This document shows, piece after piece, positions 33,284-44,798 of a DNA stretch of 64,000 bases; positions within the stretch are counted from its first letter, which is position 1; each line of letters starts with the position of its first letter. The translations under genes and the position numbers were made by a program. The notes beneath the pieces are model-generated. The model searched no databases and was not told the origin of the DNA. It was given only the letters and a program-made list of their open reading frames with translations. Source of the stretch: Lactuca virosa (Eukaryota > Streptophyta > Magnoliopsida > Asterales > Asteraceae); contig CAKMRJ010005523.1 in the NCBI GenBank assembly GCA_928212115.1, positions 146,932,353-146,996,352 on the forward strand, given 5' to 3'.

Positions 33284-34124
33284 TGGGTTGAGTTGGAGTT
33301 GACCTTGAATTTGACCTTGACCAGGATGTTGACTTTGACCAGGGGTGAAATGATCATTTTACCCTAAGAAGGATTATCAGATTTTGATGAAGTGTTATTG
33401 TGAAATTGATAGTCGGGGATTCGTTGGAGCAGCCGTCAGAGATTCCTCACACGAGATTTCACAGCTATCATTCGAGGCGAGTTTCCTCTAGTAGGAACGG
33501 GTCTAAGGCACCAAGGCCGGCTCGTTTACTTAGTAGTAGTTCCGGACTACGGTTCGATGTCGGGCGGGGCCCGATGTAGTTTTATATGCTTTTCTGGATT
33601 TTGATCCGATGTCGGGCGGGGCCCGAGGAATGTTTAAGTGTTAATGTTATGTGCTAGGGTTTATGTGTATTACTAATTATACTCTTATGTATTCCGATAT
33701 CTGCTCGATGCTGGGCGGGGCCCGATGCTGAATAGGGTTCGATGCCGGGCGGGGTCCGATGCCGGGAAAGCCGATGCTGAGCTTGACTCGATGTAGCAGG
33801 GGCGGGGCCCAAGATATGTTTATGTGTTATGTGTATGGTATGTGGTAGTTGAGGAGACTCACTAAGCTTCGTGCTTACAGTTTTCAGTTTTGGTTTAGGT
33901 ACTTCCGCTAGTAAGGGGAAGAGCTCGGGATGATTGCATGACACACACCACTGTTTTTAGCCTGGGAGGATTCACTATGATTTATGATATATGATTTTGA
34001 TACATTGACAGATTTGATGATGTTTTTGAGATACATGACTATGATTTTATGTGATTGGTGATATTGATGGTTTTTATTACTGAATTAAAACGAAATTTTT
34101 GGTCTATATTTTTGCGATGTTTCA

Positions 34125-36942
34125 TTCCCGTTAATGAAAGCAGTTTTGACATCCATCTGCCAAATTTCATAATCATAAAATGCAGCGATGGCCAACATAA
34201 CCCTAATAGACTTGATCTTGGCCACTGATGAGAAGGTCTCATCATAGTCAACCCTAGGGGTTTGAGTAAAGCCCTTCGCAACCAATCGTGCCTTGAACGT
34301 ATGCACTTTCCCATCCATGTCGGTCTTCTTCTTGAAGATCCACTTGCACCCGATTGTGTTGCGACCCGGTACATTGTCAACCAAGTTCCAAACTTGATTG
34401 TCATACATGGACTGAATCTCGCTGTCCATATCCTTTTTCCATTTTGCAGACTCGGGACCTGTCATGGCTTCCTTGTAGTTGTTAGGTTCATCCAAATTTA
34501 TCAATGTACTATCGCTGATTAACGTATCACCTTCAACTGTTATATGGAAACCATACAACACAGGTGGAACACTAACTCTATTGGAACGTCTTAGAGGTAA
34601 GGACTCGTCACCTGGTTCAACATGAATCTCTTCCTCATGTTGAGCGCTAGTGTTAGAGGTTCCTTCATCGCTTGACTCTTGAAGCTCTTCAAGATCAATT
34701 TGTCTCCCACTGTCCTCTTGGCATATGAGTTCTCTCTCGTGGAAAAACCCTATCCTCGCAATGAAGACAACATTGCCACTCGGTCTGTAGAAGAGATATC
34801 TAAAAGATTTATGTGGATATCCGATGAAAATACACCGCTCACTACGAGGTTCAAGCTTGTCGTGAGTCTCTCGTCTTACGAAAGTCTCGCAACCCCAAAC
34901 CTTGATATGTGCCAACGAGGGAACCTTCCATGTCCACATCTCGTGAGGTGTTTTGGCAACCTTCTTATTTGGGACTAGATTAAGGATATGGGCAGCAATA
35001 TCTAAGGCATACTCCCAGAATGAGATAGGTAACGAAGCTCGACTCATCATGGAACGAACCATGTACAACAAGGTTCGATTGCGCCTCTCAACTACACCAT
35101 TGAGCTGTGGTGTCCTAGGTGGCGTCAATTGTGAAACAATTCCAAATTCCTTAAGATAATCGTGGAACTCGATACTAAGATACTCACCACCCATATTGGA
35201 TCTGAGCATCTTTATCTTCCTGCCCAATTGATTCTCCACTTCTTGTTTAAATTCTTTGAACTTTTCAAAGGTTTCCGACTTATGCTTGATTAAGTAGACA
35301 TACCCATATCTGCTATAATCGTCGGTGAATGTAACATAGAAGCAGTTAGCATCCCTTGTGGTGGATCTGAAGGGCCCACACACACCGGTGTGTATGAGAT
35401 CCAACAATCCCTCACCTATTTCACAAGTACCAGTGAAATGTGACTTAGTCATCTTTCCAAGCAAACAAGATTCGCACGTGTCATCCGACTTTAGGTCAAA
35501 TGACTCCAACACTCCATCCTTTTGGAGTTGGGCTATGCAGTTCTTGTTGACATGTCCAAGACGACAATGCCACAAGCATGCTTTGTCCAAACCATTGGAC
35601 GAATCAATATGCAACACATTATTTCGTAAGTTGTCTACAACCATCACAGTTTCATATATACCATTACAAGGCAATGCTTCAAAATAAAAAGTACCATTAT
35701 AGAAAGCATTAATAGAACCAATTTCATTATTGAATGAAAATCTAAAACCTTGTCTATACAAACCATGAGAGGAAATAATATTCCTCGTCATTTCTGACGA
35801 GTAGCAACAATCGTTCAAATCGAATCCTAACCCTCTACTAAGCACTAAAGAATAAACTTCAATCTTAGTGACAGGTGACGCTCTCGTATTCCCCATGATC
35901 AAGTTCATCTTCCCATGATCCACATCCTTACTTCTTTTTAGCCCTTGCAAATCAGAACAAATGTGAAAACCACATCCTGTATCAAGGCCCCCAGAACTAG
36001 CATGCGATGAGTTATTAGATTGAATAGTATAAATACCTGCGAAGGTGAGCTTTATTTTCCTATCCTTGATATCTTGAAGATACTTCGGGAAGCTTCATTT
36101 CCAATGTATTTTGTCGTGACAGTGAAAGCACTCTGCATCTTTTGGATCGGATGAAGGAGCAGCAGAACCACATTTTCCTTTGGTCCCATTAGAAGAGGAT
36201 CCATCCTGAGACTTTCCCTTGTGATTCTTAGAGGGAGCTTTCCTCTTCTTCCTCTTCCCATGTCCAATAGCCAAGACTGGGGCAACAACAGTAGGAGTGG
36301 TTGCGACAACTTTGCCTTTCAACCCACTTTCAACAGTTCTTAACAACCCTTGAAGCTTGCTCAAGGTGACTTCCCCCTTGTTCATATGATAAGTCATCTT
36401 GAAGTGATCATAACAAGGAGGCAAAGAGTGGAGAATGATATCAATCGCCAACTCTTCGTCAAAGTTGACATTCAACTTGAGCAAACGATCCACATACCTT
36501 TGCATTCTTTGCAAGTGGCTCGTGATGGACTTTCCATCTTTCATCTTGGTCGTTATTAACGAGGCGACAATCCTGTACCTTTCTTGACGCGCACTTTGAT
36601 GGTACTTTTCCATCAAGTCTTGGCACATCTCGTAAGGCCAATAGTCCTCGTAGAACCACTGCAGCTCAGGAGTCATAGTGGTTACCATTATACACGACAC
36701 CTTTGTCGCGTCCTTTTCGTGAGCTCTATACTCAGCAATTTCTTCAGCGGAAGCTTTAGTTTCGTCTATCTCTTTCAGCTTTTCATCGAGGACGTACTAT
36801 TTTTCCTCGTATCGGAGGGCCATGCAGATGTTGCGGATCCAATCATTGAAGTTGGACCCATCGAAGGTGACCCTCCCACAGATGTTCAAAAGAGAAAGAA
36901 GCTTGAGGGGTTCGAGCTTGAAGCGTTGTTTGAGCCAGACAT
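34125..36942 (-). pseudogene. Copia-A gag, protease, integrase and N-terminal reverse transcriptase
   Basis: Gag starts at 36942 (MSGSNNAS). It runs through NICGRVTFDGSNFNDWIR to a damaged zinc knuckle, CFHCHDKIHWK, where a stop and a Phe replace the end (about 36097). From that stop the frame is open to the Gypsy-2 insertion, more than 640 codons. It contains protease DTGCGFHIC, GAG-pre-integrase LWHCRLGHVNKN, integrase (FTDDYSRYGYVYLIKH, PRTPQLNGVVERRN, ERCIFIGYP) and reverse transcriptase up to DVKTAFING. Only two in-frame stops are seen in about 2.8 kb (near 36797 and 36097), so this is the best preserved copia coding region here. Confidence 0.93.
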
Positions 36943-38335
36943 CTGAAAAAGAAAAGGAACAAAGTTTAGATTTGATAAGCAATCCTTAATATAACACCCA
37001 AATGAAATATTAAGGCTATGACCCAACACTATAATTCACAATTCGGAAGAGGGATGCCGTAATCCAATTGCAAATTACATGAAGGCAGGTAAATGGCGAT
37101 TTACCAATTTCCACCATGAAAAACGAAATGAACACTTAGGTTTTAAATGAATTAAAATTCCTAGATTCTTTTGAGATTCATTGAACTCTTCAATGGCATG
37201 TTTAATCTTGATTATGCCCTTCAAGTTTGCGATTGGGATACCGATGATCACAAACAATGTGTGAATAACCATGCAAATTAGCTTGGTACTCTCGAGTCAT
37301 TTACCACCTAATCAATGTGCCAGTTAACCATACACGCTCCATTGATCTATGATAATTCTCGAGCTACCCTTTGCCACCCTTGTTAGTCCAAGTTAGTGTG
37401 CCGGTTAACCACACGCGCTCCACTAACGACTTTGACAAGGTGCAAAGTGCAATTTCATGGAATAGCATCATTTTCACATTTTTCTCAAAGTAACTAAGAT
37501 TGAGAATTTATAAAAACATTTAGTTACTTTATAATAATCATTATACTTATTAATGAGGAATTAATGTCATATCCTACCCGTTCGACTAACGATCCTCCAC
37601 TAGTCAAGAGTACGGTGGGTAAGAGTGGATACCCAATGACAATCATTTTATAGGCTGATTCCTTAAACACCCCTTATAGACCAGCTTCGTGAATGAGGCC
37701 TACTAACGGTAAGACTGACTCATCTTATACATATATATAATCATTAAGCTCTTAATATTATAATAGTATAAGGGTTGTATTTTAAACTTTTAAAACACTA
37801 AGGTTTTAGAATTTAATATTTCAAAATTAAAACTTTTTAATAAAATTTAAATTCCAAAACTTAAGAGAAAGTATTGAAAGTTTTCAAAACTTCTAGATCA
37901 AATTTAAAACAATTAAATTATTCAAATAATTTTATCTTTATCTAAATTTGGCCTAATCCAATTTTATTTGGTAAGATAAATGCAAATCAAATTTTACAAA
38001 TAATTAATTTATCACATTATCTAATAATTATCTTAAAATTTGACCATTATCTTTTAATTAGATGAGGATATCCATTACCATATCAGAAAAATCGATTTTA
38101 ATCAGTTAAAAACAACTTATGGTAATTATCCTTATCTAATTTAGGCTTAAAATCCGAAAATTATGCAGTCAGACAAGTCAACTTGTCGAGTCAGGCTTTG
38201 AACTCGTCGAGTTGCCTCAACTCGTCGGGTCCCATAATGGATTCGTCGAGTTCATCTAGCAGAGTCCAGATTTCGACTTCTTTAAGCTTTGGACAATTAA
38301 CCATGGCATCAAATATAACAAAAAAAACACCCTAA
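36943..38335 (-). other. Copia-A untranslated leader
   Basis: It is the reverse-strand equivalent of the Copia-B leader, with the GGTTAACC-containing repeats (37320-37410), the CACCGTACTC/CATTCACGAAG blocks and an AT-rich centre. No gene is seen. Confidence 0.8.
38181..38251. repeat. two motif pairs in the Copia-A leader, both 21-bp spacing
   Basis: ACTTGTCGAGT (38181) pairs with ACTCGTCGAGT (38202), and ACTCGTCGGGT (38220) with ATTCGTCGAGT (38241). They hold the same position relative to the primer-binding site as in Copia-B. Confidence 0.85.
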
Positions 38336-38347
38336 GTTCTGATACCA
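38336..38347 (-). other. primer-binding site of Copia-A
   Basis: On the minus strand it reads TGGTATCAGAAC, one change from the consensus, one base away from the LTR end at 38349. Confidence 0.9.
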
Positions 38348-38348
38348 C

Positions 38349-38710
38349 TGATGGGTTTTGAGCACTACATCAATCCTATGGTGCACATGCAACCCTAATG
38401 CTTTGGATCTAGGTTTTTCTCAAGTTATACATGCAATTCTAATCATCCAAAGCATGAACCCTAACTAGCATACAATTTTCGAGATTGATGACATAAAACA
38501 AAGTTAGATGAATACATTTTCCTTGTAGCTTGTAGATCTTGACCTTCAAGAGCTTAGTGCCTCAATTGTTGCACCTATAGTGAGTCACAAACACCTAGTA
38601 GCAATTGGAAGAATATGAGAGAGGTTAGGAGGCTCTAAAAATCGGCTAGGGTTCTTTGCTTGGAAGCATTGGCCGATTTCAGGGATCCAAGGGGTTCCTT
38701 ATATAGCTGA
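38349..38710 (-). repeat. Copia-A 5' LTR, inner part
   Basis: This is the 3' portion of the LTR, ending (minus strand) CAAAACCCATCA. It contains the GCAACAATTGAGG and CCTAACCTCTC segments homologous to the Copia-B LTR. It is cut at 38710 by a solo LTR. Confidence 0.88.
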
Positions 38711-41700
38711 TGTCACACCCCCAAACCAAGGATGGCGGAAACGTCCGGGGGTGGAGGACTTCATGTATAGTATCATAACAACAATTTCAATAGTGATCAA
38801 AGTAAACACAACCAACATAAATATAATTGAAAAAGTTACACCATAGTATATGTTTACATGTTTCCAAATCAATTACATTATGTTGACAAAAATGAAATGT
38901 TTGACGCCTTAACGTCCCATCCTCAAAAGCGCTTGTTTACCTGTTTATTTATTCCCTGAGAATACAAGTAGTTTGAAAGAGTGTCAACAATTAAGTTGGT
39001 GAGTTCATAAGCTTTTGAATGTAGTGATGAAAACCTTTTCCTTTGTAAAAGTAATGTTTATTCCAGAAAAATCCAATATTTTCTTTAGAGTGTGAATTGC
39101 AGCCTTAAATCCAAAGACCAAAATGTACAAGTAATTTCCATACTTATAGTAAAACAATGCATGTTTAAATTGACATAAACTCGTTTGATTTAATGAAATT
39201 CTCGTAATTCCTATGAGTTGTTAATACTTTATGTGAGTTATTATAACCATACTATGACTTAGATGGCCTGAAACAACGTTCTTCAGGCGTCGGAAATGTT
39301 ATGACATTTGTCACCCGTAGACCTCGAGGTCCTACTGTAGCTAGCAGCAAGGTGTGGGGTGTCAATCCCAATATAGATCTATACACAACTATCACGCTCT
39401 CCCTCAAAGAGACTCTGGTTACAATACAGGACTTATAGTGCATTACTTGAAAAGTAACATGAAGCGAATGTCTCACAATTTAGTCATTAACGGATTTACG
39501 TGAAGTGAATGAAAAACCTTTTTCGTGTAAATGAAACCTTTAGTAGTGAACTTGTTGTGTAGTGCATCATAAACTATACCTATTATAGTTTATCAAATGA
39601 TAGTAGTAGTAGTGAACATAAACTATACTTACAATGGTTTATCAAAATGTTTGAGTGCAATGGATATAAACTTTGTTTATTTTAAATAAATTACCATCTT
39701 TGTGAAGGTAAAAATCTATTTGTTTTATGTTGTATGTCTATTTACCAAGACAAAATGACATATAATATAACACATATATGCACATAATGATACACACCTT
39801 GCTCAACAAGTTACAAGGTGTGAATGAATAGATAACATTTTTCTAGTGTTAACATTTCTATTCCTGTTCTTAGAAGATTTATAGAAAAAAATCATCAAGA
39901 GTCCAAATCAGAATCTGTAAATTCTGAGAGTTTGGAAAATGTGTCTAGTTTGTTCAGAAATTTTATTATGATTTTTAATGACTTCACACTTGTGTGAAAA
40001 AACCCATATTCACAGACTGGTCCGAATTTGTTCTTGAAATGATAGACAGTTTTGTAAAAATCACCATAAATTGTAGAAAAACCTGAACTATTTGCACCTA
40101 ATACAGTTTTGAAAACAAAAATGTTTAAGTTGACCAAAACAGTTCGTGAATGGAGTTAAACTTTTCTGATGAAAGCTGTTGGGTGAGTTTAGTTGTGTTC
40201 TTGGTGTTTTAACTTGTATTCCCCCACCCCTTAAAACTTAAGAAAAACATGAAAAGATAAGGGTATGAACTCACCTTGTGTGATTTCAGTGGGTGGATGT
40301 TGAAGAAATGTAGTGTTCAACTCAAGAACACTTAGAAGGTTGCTTGAAGATTCGAAGAACTAACACAAATATGATGAAGTTTGTGTAAGCAACCTATGAT
40401 TTGAGTAGAAAGAGGTGGAATAATCATATGAAGGATAATATTACTTACCAAAAGTAGATGGAGAACTTGAAAATCAGCCTTGAAATCTCGAAATTTAGAG
40501 AGAGAAGTGAGAGAGAATGGAGTTTGTTCTTTGGTGGAGAATAAGAGAAATGAGAGAAATGTGAGGAGGGGTAAGGGTTTCTAGCCTTTGACCAAGAGTG
40601 TGGCTGGAAAAATGGTGGGAAAGGACAATGAAATGACCAGGTATGGTGGAAGGACAAGGGCTGGTCATTAAGTGGGCATAGGTGGTTGCTTGTGTCATAC
40701 ACTAAGACAAAGTCAACACTCCACCACAAGTATCTCACCCACTATATTTTTAATCTTAGACAATGATTATCCTCAAAATGTGATTAGATTATGGAAATAT
40801 GGGGTCTTATATGTCAAAATATAAGTTTGGGTGAAAATCCCCTGTTAAAATCACGAAAAACGGGCTCAAAACGCTAAAAATATTGAAAACCGGGCAAAAA
40901 TTGCCAATTTCCGAAATTCTGGGCCGGAGGTTCGGTCCCAGCCCTTAGAACCGAATGTTGATGGGGGAACCGAGAGTAGGGTTCGTCTCCTTAAGCTGCG
41001 CATCTCGGACCGAAGGTGAAGGCTTGGACCGAAGGTAGTCCTCTCGGACCGAAGGTGGCCTCTCAGACCGTAGGTTACTTTCGGTTCCTTAGTAGTTTCG
41101 GTTCAGGAGGTGGTTTCGGTTCTCAGGAGGTTCGGTTCCTAAGAAGGTTCGGTTCCTAAGAAGGTTCGGCTCCTTAAGAGGATTTTTTCGCGTAAACTTC
41201 CGTTTTCGAGCGGTTTTCGATTAAATTAAGGGTCGGGATGCCCCGAGTGATTATAAGAAGTTGAGAGACATTTTGAGAGAGATTTGACATATTTGGAGAG
41301 ATTTGACATACTTAGAGAGATTTGGGAGAGATTTGACATACTTTGAGAGATTTGGCATACTTAGAGAGATTTGGGAGAGATTTGACATACTTGGAGAGAT
41401 TTGGCATACTTAGAGAGATTTGGGAGAGATTTCACATATTTGAAGAGATTTGGGAGAGATTTCACATGCTTGGAGAGATTTGGGAGAGACTTCTTTTGTG
41501 ACCTTTTTTAGTGTTTGGCTTTGAAACGCAAGGTCCGCAAACCCCGTTTAGCCATGTTTAAGAGTCTTACACACCCCCGAAGGGTATGTAATAGTGTTTT
41601 ATCGCTTTGCTACCTCACTTACCCCGATTAGGGTTCAAGAAATCTAAAAATACAAAATTTTCAAGTGATGATTTCTTATTAAAATAGTGAGTTGTACGGT

Positions 41701-41805
41701 AATTACATAAAGTGAACCCTAGTATACAAGAGTTAGTAGAGTTGATCAGTTTGACTTGTTGACTTTATTTGACTTTGACTTGACCAGAATTTGACGGTTG
41801 TCACA
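38711..41805 (-). mobile_element. solo LTR (3.1 kb) with target duplication GCTGA
   Basis: The top strand runs from TGTCACACCCCC to GGTTGTCACA. GCTGA flanks it at 38706-38710 and 41806-41810. Its end (minus strand) carries GGACGTTTCCGCCATCC and GGGGGTGTGACA, shared with the LTR at 59426-62440. Both also share the block with GTGTATAGATCTATA. Non-coding. It holds a GGACCGAAGGT-type repeat (40980-41170) and an AGAGATTTGACATACTT array (41262-41490). Confidence 0.9.
41262..41490 (+). repeat. tandem repeat AGAGATTTGACATACTTGG
   Basis: About ten alternating copies of AGAGATTTG followed by GACATACTT, GCATACTT or GGAG form a roughly 20-bp period. Confidence 0.85.
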
Positions 41806-42239
41806 GCTGAGCTGCTATGGTTTCAGGTAAAACCCTAATCTGATTGCTTAAGCCTTAAGCAGTCCAGTAGATCCTTCCAGAAGGCCCCCTTGGACGAAAT
41901 CTATGTGGGCTACACATAGAATTTCGTCCACCCCTTCTTAGGGATCCATAAGCCCAACTTGCAACTATCATATAATTGCAATATCAGTCCTCGTAATTTA
42001 ATCAGTCTCTTTTGATCACCAAATTAATTCCAAATTAATTTATGATCAATACTAATTAAATAATATGATTTCTCCATTAATATATTAATCTTATAATATA
42101 TTAATAAATCACAATTAACCTCTTTCTTCATAATTCATCCTATCAAATTGCTATGGTGAAGGCAACCCAAAAGGACCATGCTACTATCGGGTCAAGTACA
42201 TACCAATTATAGTTATGGGCTTAGACACCTAATCCAACA
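41806..42239 (-). repeat. Copia-A 5' LTR, outer part
   Basis: This is the first part of the LTR on the minus strand, starting TGTTGGATTAGGTGTCTAAG at 42239. It includes the GGTTGCCTTCACC segment also found in Copia-B. 41806-41810 is the second GCTGA. Confidence 0.9.
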
Positions 42240-43580
42240 TAAACACACTAGGCGATGTACCTAATCGTGCAATAGTATAGTTGTAGTAAGACCAGGTGTC
42301 GAACACAAGGGGAACGGTGATGAATTAATTTTGAGTTTTTGATTATAGGTTACACTAAACACACAAAAACAGTAAAGAGGGGTTTTATGGAATTAAATCT
42401 CAAATAAACAGCTAAACAACAAATCTCGATAAACTGACTGAAGACAAATCTCTTTAGGTACTTTGGTTTAGACTGGATTTCATCTCAAAATACTGGCTAA
42501 CTACTAAGTACAAAGGATATCTATTCATTATTCACTGATTCCTAATATGACTAGGATCATGATAATACTATTAATCTTTTGATTTTAACACAACTATTAA
42601 TTCAACGACCAAGTAAACAAACAATCATGTAAATCAGTGTTTAGTTCGTATTAAGAAAGATTTGATCTTTATTAATCCTAATGATCATAGGAATTAAATC
42701 ATCCATAGAATGATCATCTACTTATGCACATACATTAAAGTTCATCACTTTATTTCCTAACCTTAGGTTATGATCTAACTCTAGTCATAATTACCAATGA
42801 TCATGGGCAATTATGATTCAAATTAACACAATCAGAATGATCATCTAAACTCTATTAATTCAACAATTAGGAATAAAGTAACAATCTTTAACACTGGATC
42901 TTGCAATCAAACTTGACAAAATAATTTAAACAAGAATAAACAATCCAAATAGCAATCCATAATCTTAAAGATTCATCTAATTATAAACACAAAGAAAAAG
43001 GTTTTAACACCCAAATTAGAAAATAAACGTATATGGAATCACATTGGAATGCTAATCATGATTAGAACAGAAAACCAAATGATTTCAGACATGAATCCAC
43101 TCTCTATCCTTCAGCTATTTGCTCCTATCAGTTTAACAGCCATCCGACCGCCTTTTAGACCCTCAAAACGGTAGAAGAACTGTTTCTTGTCGACCAAGGA
43201 TGGATAAAAATCGTAATCTCCCTTTAGGTTAACTAAAAAACACAATATATAATATTTTCTGCCGACTAAGTACTTTGGGTGTACATGGACTTACTCTGGG
43301 CGTTAGGTGTAAAATTCACGTCAGGACCCAACCCAGTATGTTGGGCGTACTCCCATTACGTTGGGCGTAATGGGCTTCTTCAACCATTTCTTCACTTTTG
43401 CAATCCAACTCCAATTTACAGCCTTTTCGCTTCCTTTCCATTCTAGCAACAACTTATACCTGTAAAATATAAATTAAAGCATTATATGTACCTTTTAGTT
43501 CTAAATGGAATAAAAACATTATATAAAATAATAAGAAAACGCTATAAATATATGTATAAAATTGACGTTATCAAACTACC
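42240..43580. repeat. unassigned interspersed repeat
   Basis: It is an AT-rich non-coding block. The left end has AAGACCAGGTGTCGAACAC, and the right end has CTACCCCACACTAGTC and TTGCTTGCCCCCAAGC. I recall such blocks from many dicot repeats but cannot name the family. Imperfect palindromes lie at 43269-43371. Possible further extent to about 44040 is unclear. No terminal repeat or target duplication was found. Confidence 0.4.
43269..43371. repeat. two pairs of imperfect palindromes around TTGGGCGTA
   Basis: AGTACTTTGGGTGTACA (43269) is followed 21 bp later by a decayed copy (43290). AGTATGTTGGGCGTACT (43335) is followed 20 bp later by ATTACGTTGGGCGTAAT (43355). The arms covary (AGTA..TACT, ATTACG..CGTAAT). 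The spacing resembles the ACTCGNCGAGT pairs. Confidence 0.5.
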
Positions 43581-44798
43581 CCACACTAGTCTTTTGCTTG
43601 CCCCCAAGCAAAACTGATTTAATTATCATATTATCACATCAAAACCCTAGTCACCATAATCATACAAGACAATCCATTTTGAACCCATCAATACATCATG
43701 ACCGCAATGCATGTATTTGTATCTAAATTTCCTAAGAACTTCCCAGTCCTAAATATTTACAATCCTCATAAACATTCCCCCACTTATTTTGAACAACATT
43801 CATTTTATGCATTCCTCCAAATCCATCCCCATAAAACTTTCTTAACCTCAAGTTATTTTTGGTTAAACTCTCAAATATACATATGGAAAAATAACCTAGA
43901 AAGAAAAATTACAATAAATAACTTGACAAATTGTCTTATTCTTGAGTCTTCAATTTTTGGATTTCTTGAGCTTTTCTTCACATTTCTTGATCTTCATAAC
44001 TTTGTAGACTCTTAGTCTCTCAAACTTTTTTTTTCCGGACTTGTTGTTATTTTATAATTTTTTTTTTCACTTAAACTAATTTGGTTAGTTTAGTTAATAA
44101 ACCAACATAAAATGTTGTAATTTGAATGGAAAAATAGATAAATTAAAACTTCACTTAAAAATGTTAAACTTGTTGAACAAGTTAAAGTACAAACATTATG
44201 AATGTTTGATTTCTAAGAAACATTATAAAGTATAAACTATAAAGAATAAATTAAATCATCAAAATTTTATTTGTGTAAATACAAATAAAATTTAATAATT
44301 TAAAGGGTAAACGGACAGAGTAGACTCCCATAGTTTTTGTTTTGTTGCAACATTTAAAAGATAAATTTAATTTGTTTAGCGTAAGGTTTCTCCAAGATTC
44401 ACAGATACCAAAACACCCCCTTCCCCCACCCCACTCACCATATCAACTGTTCTTCTTTCTATCCCCACTTTTTTTTTTCCAAATCTCACCACCACTCCCT
44501 CTTCCCTCTCCCTCACTGTAACACAGCCAAAAAGCTTCTGCCTTCCTTCTGAATCTTCAATTCCATCACTGTACTATCAATACTACTGTGTGTCTGGTGT
44601 TGCAGAACCATCGCCATTGTTGGAAATTTCAAAGAACCATTCGCGGATTTCATGAGTTTATGGTAGTTGTTGATCTTTGTCTTTGCAGGGGTTTGGATTT
44701 CTTAAGGATAAATGGGAGTTTGGTGATCTTTTGTTTGGTGTAAATCGACAATGTGAGGTGAGTTTTGAAGATTTTCCATTTGGGTTTTTCATTTTGTG
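43581..44798 (+). promoter_or_regulatory. upstream region and 5' UTR of the QWRF gene
   Basis: AT-rich DNA up to about 44340 is followed by a pyrimidine-rich segment (44400-44560; CCCCCTTCCCCCACCC and CTTCTTTCTATCCCC) typical of a plant transcript start and leader. I cannot place a convincing TATA box. The ORF at 43698-44015 is AT-biased and looks like chance. Confidence 0.45.

Larger units (their letters stand above)
16715..34124 (+). mobile_element. Gypsy-2: complete Ty3/gypsy element, target duplication TTCCC
   Basis: Both LTRs are present (16715-18803 and 32242-34124), flanked by TTCCC at 16710-16714 and at 34125-34129. The order is degenerate primer-binding site, gag, protease, reverse transcriptase, RNase H, integrase, a chromodomain-like end and polypurine tract. 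Copia-B (24061-31894) sits inside the integrase C-terminal region, so the element proper is about 9.6 kb. Many stops make it non-autonomous. The gag-to-integrase order after protease-RT-RH identifies Ty3/gypsy. The C-terminal chromodomain-like block suggests a chromovirus. Confidence 0.93.
32242..34124 (+). repeat. Gypsy-2 3' LTR (1883 bp)
   Basis: It runs from TGTAACGCCTGG to GCGATGTTTCA. It has fewer motif copies and a shorter GC-rich array than the 5' LTR. Confidence 0.92.
11482..42239 (-). mobile_element. Copia-A: minus-strand Ty1/copia element carrying three insertions
   Basis: Read from right to left, the parts are: 5' LTR start TGTTGGATTAGG at 42239, LTR end at 38349, primer-binding site 38336-38347, leader to 36943, gag-pol 36942-34125, a short reverse transcriptase piece 16714-16625, and the reverse transcriptase/RNase H end 12449-11515. 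The 3' LTR is not recognisable. The gaps are Gypsy-2 (16715-34124), Gypsy-1 (12450-16624) and a solo LTR (38711-41805). Without the insertions the 5' LTR would be about 791 bp, close to the 784 bp of Copia-B. About 195 bp of reverse transcriptase sequence is deleted at the Gypsy-1 site. Confidence 0.88.

Noticed and set aside
34262..36946. Plus-strand ORFs across the Copia-A coding region
   Set aside because: They are antisense shadows of the minus-strand polyprotein, which carries all the recognised motifs.
43698..44015. ORF of 105 codons upstream of the QWRF gene
   Set aside because: AT-biased, no recognisable domain, no plant start context, and it overlaps repeat-like DNA.
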